Shown here: positions 1 to 5,103 of the stretch, in pieces
How positions within the stretch are numbered: position 1 is the first letter of the stretch
Layout of the letters: each line of letters starts with the position of its first letter
Origin: an uncultured Leucobacter sp.
GTDB lineage: Bacteria; Actinomycetota; Actinomycetes; Actinomycetales; Microbacteriaceae
DNA: 5,640 bases
Direction: 5' to 3'
Assembly: GCA_945952575.1 (NCBI GenBank)
Contig: CAMFIY010000202.1
Location: 1-5,640, forward strand
Program-made: the position numbers and the translations under genes
The notes under the pieces: model-generated
The model's input: only the letters and a program-made list of their open reading frames with translations
What the model was told of the DNA's origin: nothing
Database searches by the model: none

Positions 1-1
1 C

Positions 2-937
2 CCCCCACCGACCGCTGATACCGGGCTGCTGCGCGAGGTGGCCGAGCATGCCGATGCCAGCGGGCTCTATCTGGAGATCGGTTTCGGCAGGGTCAACCCC
101 TACAACATCTCGGAGGATCACCTGCCCCGAGCGCTGGGCGACGGTGACTACCTGCTGGGGTTCCGGCGCGTGGTCGAGCGGCTGGCGGAGATCGGCTGTC
201 ACGAAGTCTGGGGCGAACTGGCCACCTGGCAGCGCGACGATTGGGGCCTCATGGCCATCGACCGTTTTCGCACCGACGTGCCGTGGGAGGACCAGCTCGA
301 GGCGACCGGGAGGCTCCTCGCCCGGACGGCTCCGATCCTGCGCGAGCACGGCACCCACCTCAACATCGAGACCCACGAAGAGGTGACGAGCTTCGAACTG
401 CTGCGCCTCGTCGAACGGGGCGGTGAGGACGCGTTCGGCATCACCTTCGACACGGCGAATGTGGCTGTGCGGGGCGAGCTTCCGAACGACGCTGCTCGCC
501 GCCTGGCGCCGTACGTCAGGCAGACGCACCTGCGGGACATCGTCCTCGTGCCCAGCCCTGAGGGATACGAGCGCCAGTTGCGCGCGTGCGGGGACGGGAT
601 CATCGACTGGCCGGGTCTGCTCGAGGATCTGGAGCCGGCGCCACCGACGCTTCGGCTGACGATCGAGGGTGCCGCGGAACGGGACATCACCCACGTCCAT
701 CTGAACGACGCGCGCTGGCGCGAGTCGGTGCCCGATCTCGATGCCGACGAGTTGGCGAGGCTCGGTCGCGAGGTCGTGCGCGGGTCCGCGCGGATCGCGG
801 CGGGGGACTGGCCGGACATCGAATCGTATTTCCCCGAGACCGCCGACACGACGACCGGAGCGATCGAGTTCCTGGAGCGGTCGATGCGCGCGCTGCGCGG
901 GATCGTCGCCGAACGAGTGGCCCCGCTGCCGGCGTGA
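2..937 (+). CDS. Sugar phosphate isomerase/epimerase-like TIM-barrel protein (5' end outside window)
   Basis: The frame is open from the left edge. The GTG at 38 is probably an internal valine, because the codons before it (TGLLREVAEHAD) read as family-like protein, so the true start lies upstream. 311 residues are visible. Counting from the codon at position 2, the likely metal ligands of the xylose isomerase-like TIM-barrel superfamily are Glu123 (NIETHEE), Asp150 (ITFDTAN), His176 (QTHLRD) and Glu222 (LTIEG). A GDGxxDW element follows at about 197-203. Near the visible N-terminus, LYLEIGFGRVNPYN is typical of strand 2 in this family. Members isomerise or epimerise sugars, sugar acids or keto acids with a divalent metal in the cytoplasm. 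The substrate cannot be read from sequence. It sits 66 bases before allB on the same strand with no evident terminator, so co-transcription with the allantoin genes is likely. A hydroxypyruvate-isomerase-like role in glyoxylate use is a guess. The fold is secure and the function open. Confidence 0.85.
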   Translation, partial: PPPTADTGLLREVAEHADASGLYLEIGFGRVNPYNISEDHLPRALGDGDYLLGFRRVVERLAEIGCHEVWGELATWQRDDWGLMAIDRFRTDVPWEDQLEATGRLLARTAPILREHGTHLNIETHEEVTSFELLRLVERGGEDAFGITFDTANVAVRGELPNDAARRLAPYVRQTHLRDIVLVPSPEGYERQLRACGDGIIDWPGLLEDLEPAPPTLRLTIEGAAERDITHVHLNDARWRESVPDLDADELARLGREVVRGSARIAAGDWPDIESYFPETADTTTGAIEFLERSMRALRGIVAERVAPLPA

Positions 938-1003
938 ACGGCACGCCTGGAGCGTTCGAACGGGCAATCGAATGCGAAGATGAACGGACCTAGGAATACG
1001 GAG
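938..1003 (+). other. Intergenic leader before allB
   Basis: This 66-base gap holds a perfect 10-base palindrome CGTTCGAACG (953-962). The hexamer GAACGG occurs at 936-941, 958-963 and 982-987, with spacings of 22 and 24 bases. A Shine-Dalgarno-like AGGA lies at 992-995. I find no convincing -10/-35 pair and no hairpin followed by a T-run. The simplest reading is that transcription runs through from the upstream isomerase gene. The repeats could be an operator, but each element alone is within what chance gives in DNA this GC-rich. Confidence 0.35.
992..995 (+). promoter_or_regulatory. Ribosome binding site that decides the allB start
   Basis: AGGA (within CTAGGAAT) lies 8 bases before the ATG at 1004. 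The earlier in-frame ATG at 980 is preceded by CAATCGAATGCGA, which has no purine-rich Shine-Dalgarno core. This favours 1004 over 980. A GTG at 1013 remains possible, with GGAG at 1000-1003 upstream of it. Confidence 0.5.
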
Positions 1004-2377
1004 ATGAGTGCGGTGACCGACGACCTGATCATCCGAGCCGAGCGGATCGTGACGCCAGACGGCATCCGCTCCGGCGAGGTGCGCGTCTCCGGCGGCAGGA
1101 TCCGCTCGATCGAAGCCATCGGATCCCGCGGCGGTTCGGCCCCCGATGCCGGAGGCGTCGCGCCCCGGACGGTCGTGCTGGCCGAGGACGAGGTGCTGCT
1201 GCCGGGCGTCGTGGATACGCACGTCCACGTCAACGAGCCCGGACGCGAGCACTGGGAGGGCTTCGTCACGGCGACGCAGGCCGCCGTCGCGGGCGGCGTC
1301 ACGACGATCGTCGACATGCCCCTCAACGCTCTGCCGCCCACCCTCGACGTCGGCGCTCTGCGCACCAAGCAGTCGGTCGCCTCGGGACGCGTGCACGTCG
1401 ACGTGGGGTTCTGGGGCGGTGCGACGCCGGGCAACATCGAGCGACTCGCCGAGCTCCATCGGGCGGGGGTGTACGGATTCAAGTGCTTCCTCAGCGATTC
1501 CGGCGTCGAGGAGTTCCCGGCGCTGACCGCCGAGGGGCTCGCCGCAGCGATGCGCGAGATCGCCTCCTTCGACGGACTCCTGCTCGTGCACGCCGAGGAC
1601 GAGGCCGTGCTCGAGGCCGCACCGGCGCCGCACGGCCGCGACTACGAGGCGTTCGTCGCCTCGCGCCCCGGTGAGGCGGAGCGGCGGGCGGTCGAGCTGG
1701 TCGTGGAGACGGCCCGCGCGACCGGATGCCGCGTCCACATCGTGCACGTGTCCAGCGCCGAGGTGCTGCCCGTGCTCGCGGCGGCCCGCGCCGACGGGGT
1801 CCGTATCAGCGCCGAGACCTGCCCGCACTATCTCCGGCTCGCGGCAGAGCGGGTGCCGGAGGGCGACACCCGCTTCAAATGCTGCCCCCCGATCCGCGAC
1901 GACGCGAATCGCGAACTGCTGTGGGCGGCGCTGCGCGACGGCGTGATCCCGATGATCGCGAGCGATCACTCGCCCTCCACCATCGAGGCCAAGATGCCGC
2001 CGAGCGGCGACTTCGGAGCCGCATGGGGCGGCATCTCCTCGCTGCAGCTCGCCTTGCCGGCGGTGTGGACCGAAGCGGTCGCCCGGGGCTTCGGGCTCGA
2101 CGACGTCGTGCGCTGGATGAGCGCGGGTCCGGCCGATCTGGTCGGGATGGACGACCGCGGCGCCATCGAGGCGGGCCGTCTCGCCGACTTCTGCGTCTTC
2201 GCGCCGGATGAGGAGTTCAGCGTCGACGCGCGCGGGCTCCGGCACAAGAACCAGGTCACCGCCTACGACGGCAGCACGCTCCGGGGCGTCGTGCGCAGCA
2301 CCTGGCTGCGCGGGGAACGGATCGAGGTCGACGGCGAGCCGCGCGGATCTCTCATGGAAAGGGGCGCAAGCCGATGA
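1004..2377 (+). CDS. allB: Allantoinase
   Basis: This cyclic amidohydrolase opens the ring of allantoin to allantoate, the entry step of allantoin use as a nitrogen source, in the cytoplasm. With the ATG at 1004 the protein has 457 residues, close to the 453 of E. coli AllB. Binuclear-metal residues of the dihydropyrimidinase/allantoinase family are all visible: His73 and His75 (DTHVHVNEPG), the lysine expected to be carboxylated, Lys160 (GFKCFLSD), His196 (VHAED), His248 (HIVHVSS) and Asp321 (IASDHSPS). NEPGREHWEGF and SAETCPHYL fit allantoinase better than hydantoinase or dihydroorotase. The start at 1004 is chosen for its Shine-Dalgarno site. The ATG at 980 would add MNGPRNTE, which does not look conserved. 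The stop overlaps the allE start as ATGA. Regulation is not visible beyond probable read-through from the upstream gene. Misassignment to D-hydantoinase is unlikely given the allE neighbour. Confidence 0.95.
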   Translation: MSAVTDDLIIRAERIVTPDGIRSGEVRVSGGRIRSIEAIGSRGGSAPDAGGVAPRTVVLAEDEVLLPGVVDTHVHVNEPGREHWEGFVTATQAAVAGGVTTIVDMPLNALPPTLDVGALRTKQSVASGRVHVDVGFWGGATPGNIERLAELHRAGVYGFKCFLSDSGVEEFPALTAEGLAAAMREIASFDGLLLVHAEDEAVLEAAPAPHGRDYEAFVASRPGEAERRAVELVVETARATGCRVHIVHVSSAEVLPVLAAARADGVRISAETCPHYLRLAAERVPEGDTRFKCCPPIRDDANRELLWAALRDGVIPMIASDHSPSTIEAKMPPSGDFGAAWGGISSLQLALPAVWTEAVARGFGLDDVVRWMSAGPADLVGMDDRGAIEAGRLADFCVFAPDEEFSVDARGLRHKNQVTAYDGSTLRGVVRSTWLRGERIEVDGEPRGSLMERGASR

Positions 2378-3219
2378 GCCAGCAGAACGAGGCCAACGGG
2401 TACTACGTCCCGCGGGGCGGTCACCCTCCGCAGACCCAGCTGACCACCGACCGGGCGGTGTTCACCGACGCCTACGCGGTGCTGCCGCGCGGAACGATGG
2501 GCGACATCGTCACCAGCCTGCTGCCCTTCTGGGAGCGCACGCGCCTGTGGGTGCTCGCCCGCCCGCTCTCGGGGTTCGCCGAGACCTTCTCTCAGTACAT
2601 CGTCGAGGTCTCGCCCGGGGGCGGCTCCGACCGGCCCGAGGAGGACGAAGGCGCGGAGGCTGTGCTCTTCGTCGTCGACGGCGGCCTCGAGCTGACGAGC
2701 GGCGCGGAGACCCACGACCTGACGCCCGGCGGCTACGCGTACCTGCCGCCGGCGACCGCGTGGCGTCTCCGGAACCGCGGTGACGAGACCGCGAGCTTCC
2801 ATTGGATCCGGAAGTCCTACGTCGCGGTGCCGGGCATCGACGCGCCCGAGGCGTTCGTCACCAACGAGGATCGGATCGAGGGTGCGCCGATGCCGGGAAC
2901 GGAGGGCCGCTGGAGCACCAAGCGCTTCGTCGATCCCGCCGACGTGCGCCACGACATGCACGTCACCATCGTCACCTTCGAGCCGGGCGCGTCGATCCCG
3001 TTCCCCGAGACGCACGTGATGGAGCACGGACTCTACGTGCTCGAGGGCAAGGCCGTCTACCTGCTCAACGCGGACTGGGTCGAGGTGCAGGAGGGCGACT
3101 TCATGTGGCTCCGCGCCTTCTGCCCCCAGGCGTGCTACGCGGGCGGCCCCGGCCGGTTCCGATACCTGCTCTACAAGGACGTCAACCGGCACGCAGCGCT
3201 CGGATCCTTCGTCCGCTAG
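2374..3219 (+). CDS. allE: (S)-ureidoglycine aminohydrolase
   Basis: This bicupin enzyme converts (S)-ureidoglycine to (S)-ureidoglycolate and ammonia. It acts after allantoate amidohydrolase (AllC) in the pathway started by AllB. It has 281 residues, slightly longer than E. coli AllE/YlbA (261). The C-terminal cupin carries the Mn site: Glu212, His214 and His218 (PETHVMEHGLY) and Gln252 (CPQACY). Tyr229, Tyr264 and Lys268 (FRYLLYKDVNR) match the substrate-contact residues known from the Arabidopsis enzyme at a constant offset of 23. The N-terminal cupin (about 68-145) lacks an HxH metal motif, as expected for this family. AAAGGGG at 2358-2364 is a strong Shine-Dalgarno site 9 bases before the ATG, and the 4-base overlap with allB suggests translational coupling. 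The stop codon shares CTAG with the stop of the convergent MFS gene. AllC is not in the window, so its substrate must come from a gene elsewhere. Confidence 0.95.
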   Translation: MSQQNEANGYYVPRGGHPPQTQLTTDRAVFTDAYAVLPRGTMGDIVTSLLPFWERTRLWVLARPLSGFAETFSQYIVEVSPGGGSDRPEEDEGAEAVLFVVDGGLELTSGAETHDLTPGGYAYLPPATAWRLRNRGDETASFHWIRKSYVAVPGIDAPEAFVTNEDRIEGAPMPGTEGRWSTKRFVDPADVRHDMHVTIVTFEPGASIPFPETHVMEHGLYVLEGKAVYLLNADWVEVQEGDFMWLRAFCPQACYAGGPGRFRYLLYKDVNRHAALGSFVR

Positions 3220-4460
3220 GAGGCGGGCCGGGCGGCCCCGATCGAGATCCTCCGCGAATCGGGAACCGCGATCCACGCCAGCATCGCGATCGCGAGCATC
3301 GCGGCGGTGAGCGCGAAGGCCCAGCCGAAGCCCGCGAAGTCGACGACCGCACCGGCGATGAGCGGGCCGAGCACACCGCCGAGATCGCTCATCATCGAGT
3401 AGGCGGCGACGACGTTGCCGCCCGGTCGCTGCGCGAGGACATCGGCGAGCACCGCCTGCTGGCCGGGATTGACGAGCGAGGATCCCGCACCTGCGACGAA
3501 CATGACCGCCAGCGCGGCCCACGTGGCGGGGGAGGCGGGGAACGCGAGATACGCGAGCGCGAGCACCGCCATGCCGACGATCAGCATCGGTTTACGCCCC
3601 ACCGTGTCGCTCCAGCGGCCGGAGGGGAAGATGAGGATCGCGTTGCCGGCCGCATAGGCGGCGAGCACCCAGGCGGCCTGCGCGGCATCCCCGTGGAACA
3701 CCAGCGCCACGAAGATGGGGATCACGGAGATGCGCACGCCGTAGGAGGCCCAGCCGAACACGAAGACGGAGAGCAGCAGTGAGCGGTACTGCGGCACGCG
3801 CAGCGCTGCCGAGAGCGGGAGCGACGGCTCGGACCCGCCCTTCGCGCCGCCGGCCGCGAACGCGGATCTGCGCAGCGCGACGGCCACGATGATCGCGGCC
3901 GCGAGCAGGGTCAGGAAGTAGAAGACGAAGGGAGCCCGGATCCCGAACGCGGCGACCAGCCCGCCGAAGACGGGACCGAGCAGATTGCCGAGGAGGAAAC
4001 CGGCGGCGTTCAGGCTGGCCACCCGGGCGCGCGCGTCCGGCGGGCTGACCTTGACGAGCAGCGCGGTGGCAGCGATCGAGAACAGCGCCGAGCCGATGCC
4101 GCCGAGGCCGCGCAGCACGATGAGCTGCGCATAGCTCGCCGCGAAGGCCGCAGCTCCGGTCGATGCGGCGACGATCAGGATCCCGGTCGTGTAGGTGAAG
4201 CGCTCGCCGAGTCTGCCGACCACCCAGCCTGCGAGGGGCGCGCCGACGATCCGCATGAGCGCGAAGGCGCTGACGATCGCGGACGCGGCGAACGCGCCCA
4301 CGCCGAACTCGAGCGCGAACTGGGGGAGCGCCGGCGCCACGACGCCGTATCCGAGCGCGACCGAGAAGCCGCCCGCGACCAGTGCCCAGACTTCGAAAGG
4401 GAGGCGCACCCGCTCGGGGCGCACAGCTCTCCGCGGATCGGATCCGGGGTCTTCGGGCAC
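3216..4460 (-). CDS. MFS transporter, drug-exporter (DHA1-like) type
   Basis: A 414-residue inner-membrane protein with about 12 predicted transmembrane helices in two halves, split by a basic central loop at about 197-224. MFS motif A appears after TM2 (GWVVGRLGERF, 78-88) and, very clearly, in the second half (GRWSDTVGRKPM, 281-292). A motif-C-like stretch in TM5 (GNLLGPVFGG, 158-167) is characteristic of proton-driven drug exporters. The family context therefore points to export of a small molecule rather than allantoin import, since known allantoin permeases are mostly NCS1 proteins. The substrate is unknown. The start is GTG at 4460: no Shine-Dalgarno precedes it, but a -10-like TAGACT ends 6 bases upstream, so the mRNA may be leaderless. 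It converges on allE with the stops overlapping in CTAG and diverges from the YiaA/B-like gene. It probably belongs to neither operon functionally. Confidence 0.92.
   Translation of the reverse strand: MPEDPGSDPRRAVRPERVRLPFEVWALVAGGFSVALGYGVVAPALPQFALEFGVGAFAASAIVSAFALMRIVGAPLAGWVVGRLGERFTYTTGILIVAASTGAAAFAASYAQLIVLRGLGGIGSALFSIAATALLVKVSPPDARARVASLNAAGFLLGNLLGPVFGGLVAAFGIRAPFVFYFLTLLAAAIIVAVALRRSAFAAGGAKGGSEPSLPLSAALRVPQYRSLLLSVFVFGWASYGVRISVIPIFVALVFHGDAAQAAWVLAAYAAGNAILIFPSGRWSDTVGRKPMLIVGMAVLALAYLAFPASPATWAALAVMFVAGAGSSLVNPGQQAVLADVLAQRPGGNVVAAYSMMSDLGGVLGPLIAGAVVDFAGFGWAFALTAAMLAIAMLAWIAVPDSRRISIGAARPAS
3219..3253 (+). terminator. Possible GC-rich hairpin after allE
   Basis: Just past the allE stop, GGGCC (3225-3229) and GGCCC (3234-3238) can form a 5-bp stem with a 4-base loop. 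It is enclosed by GGAGG (3219-3223), which can pair with CCTCC (3249-3253). There is no T-run on either side, so a classical intrinsic terminator is not shown. The hairpin lies inside the 3' coding end of the MFS gene, so it may simply reflect GC-rich codons. Confidence 0.2.
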
Positions 4461-4466
4461 CAGACG

Positions 4467-4495
4467 AGTCTAGTGCCGGAGCGGCATGGGGTCAT
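4467..4495 (-). promoter_or_regulatory. Candidate promoter of the MFS gene (leaderless)
   Basis: Read on the minus strand, ATGACC (4495-4490, 4 of 6 matches to TTGACA) is separated by exactly 17 bases from TAGACT (4472-4467, TANNNT type). Six bases follow before the GTG at 4460. A transcript starting about 7 bases after the -10 box would begin on the GTG itself, the usual layout of leaderless actinobacterial genes. No experimental start site is known to me. Confidence 0.45.
4474..4486. promoter_or_regulatory. Hyphenated inverted repeat, candidate operator
   Basis: TGCCG-GAG-CGGCA is a perfect 5-base inverted repeat with a 3-base centre. It lies inside the 17-base spacer of the proposed MFS promoter and just upstream of the proposed -10 of the opposite gene. 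A dimeric repressor (for example TetR or MarR family) bound here could control one or both genes. No regulator gene is adjacent within the window. The arms are short, so chance is not excluded. Confidence 0.3.
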
Positions 4496-4498
4496 CGC

Positions 4499-4504
4499 TA
4501 CGCT
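4499..4504 (+). promoter_or_regulatory. Candidate -10 box for the YiaA/B-like gene
   Basis: TACGCT fits the actinobacterial TANNNT -10 pattern and would start transcription near 4511, leaving a leader of roughly 37 bases before the ATG at 4548. No good -35 is seen at 16-19 bases upstream. The box lies 3 bases from the proposed -35 of the opposing MFS promoter, so the two promoters would overlap. Confidence 0.3.
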
Positions 4505-4533
4505 GAGGCGCAGCCGGAAACGGTCAGGAATGC

Positions 4534-4540
4534 AAAGGAG
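4534..4540 (+). promoter_or_regulatory. Strong ribosome binding site fixing the YiaA/B-like start
   Basis: AAAGGAG ends 7 bases before the ATG at 4548. This near-perfect site rules in 4548 over the in-frame GTG at 4473, which has no Shine-Dalgarno and would start within the divergent promoter region. Confidence 0.8.
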
Positions 4541-4547
4541 CACCCTC

Positions 4548-5081
4548 ATGGATGAATACTCGAACCCGCACGACCCGAATCGGCAGATCTCGAACCCGCA
4601 GGGCTTCGTCGCGCGCCGGGACCAGTTCGGCAAGCCGACGGGCGCGTTCGTCGGCGCCGCGTGGGCCGCACTCGCGCTGTCGGCGGTGGTCTACTTCGTC
4701 AGCCTCTGGCGGTCGGACATGGATCCCTTCGAGAAGGGCTTCTTCCTGGGCTCGTTCTTCTTCGGCCTGGTGAGCGCCGTCGGTCTGCAGAAGTCGGTCC
4801 GGGACCGTCACGAGGGCGTGCCCGTCACCACGATCTACCTGGCCGTGTCGTGGCTCGGGCTCGGGATCAGCCTCGCCATGCTCGCCTGGGGGCTGTGGAA
4901 CAGTCCGCTGCTGCCGAGCGAGAACGGACTGTACGGCATGACGTTCGCGATGGCGGTCTTCGCCGTGATCGTGGTGCAGAAGAGCGTTCGGGATCTGATC
5001 GCCTACCGGGCGCAGCATCCCGAGCTGTACGGTCCCGATGCGATCGAGGCCAGGCGGCAGACCGCTCAGCGCGATAGCTGA
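4548..5081 (+). CDS. YiaA/YiaB-type four-helix membrane protein
   Basis: A 177-residue protein built of two tandem YiaA/B-type two-helix repeats, about residues 31-86 and 94-149. Each repeat ends in the same signature, QKSVRD at 81-86 and 144-149, with the conserved W and EKG/ENG positions between helices. Likely transmembrane helices are near 34-54, 64-82, 96-116 and 128-146. A polar, Asn/Pro-rich N-terminus (1-30) and a charged C-tail (150-177) should face the same side. No cleavable signal peptide is evident. The function of the family is not established. In E. coli the related yiaA and yiaB are small inner-membrane proteins, so no role is assigned here. The start at 4548 is set by AAAGGAG. 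It is divergent from the MFS gene and converges on the reductase gene across a 22-base gap (5082-5103) that holds no credible terminator. Confidence 0.88.
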   Translation: MDEYSNPHDPNRQISNPQGFVARRDQFGKPTGAFVGAAWAALALSAVVYFVSLWRSDMDPFEKGFFLGSFFFGLVSAVGLQKSVRDRHEGVPVTTIYLAVSWLGLGISLAMLAWGLWNSPLLPSENGLYGMTFAMAVFAVIVVQKSVRDLIAYRAQHPELYGPDAIEARRQTAQRDS

Positions 5082-5103
5082 ACGGACCGGCCGGCGGATC
5101 GTC

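Noticed and set aside
38..40. GTG at 38 as the true start of the isomerase gene
   Set aside because: The upstream codons remain open to the edge and look like family sequence. No Shine-Dalgarno site precedes the GTG.
199..1482. Long open frame on the minus strand opposite the isomerase and allB
   Set aside because: It is antisense to two well-supported genes, its Ser/Arg/Thr-rich protein resembles no family, and such frames are expected opposite GC-rich coding DNA.
3284..3295. Perfect 12-base palindrome TCGCGATCGCGA
   Set aside because: It lies within the MFS codons for the last helix (MLAIAMLA), where repeated Ala/Ile codons explain it. It is not intergenic.
2263..3522. 419-codon minus-strand frame across allE and the MFS gene end
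   Set aside because: Its Arg/Gly/Asp-rich translation lacks domains, and it conflicts with allE motifs and with the true MFS frame.
2802..3782. 326-codon plus-strand frame from within allE into the MFS region
   Set aside because: Very Arg/Gly/His/Glu-rich low-complexity product, out of frame with allE and opposite the MFS gene. It is a composition shadow.
5079..5088. TGAACGGACC repeated exactly at 981-990
   Set aside because: Ten-base repeats are expected several times by chance in a window of this size and composition, and the contexts differ.
5082..5103. CCGGCCGG palindrome (5087-5094) as a terminator between the convergent genes
   Set aside because: There is no loop and no T-run, and the self-complementary core is too short to form a stable hairpin.
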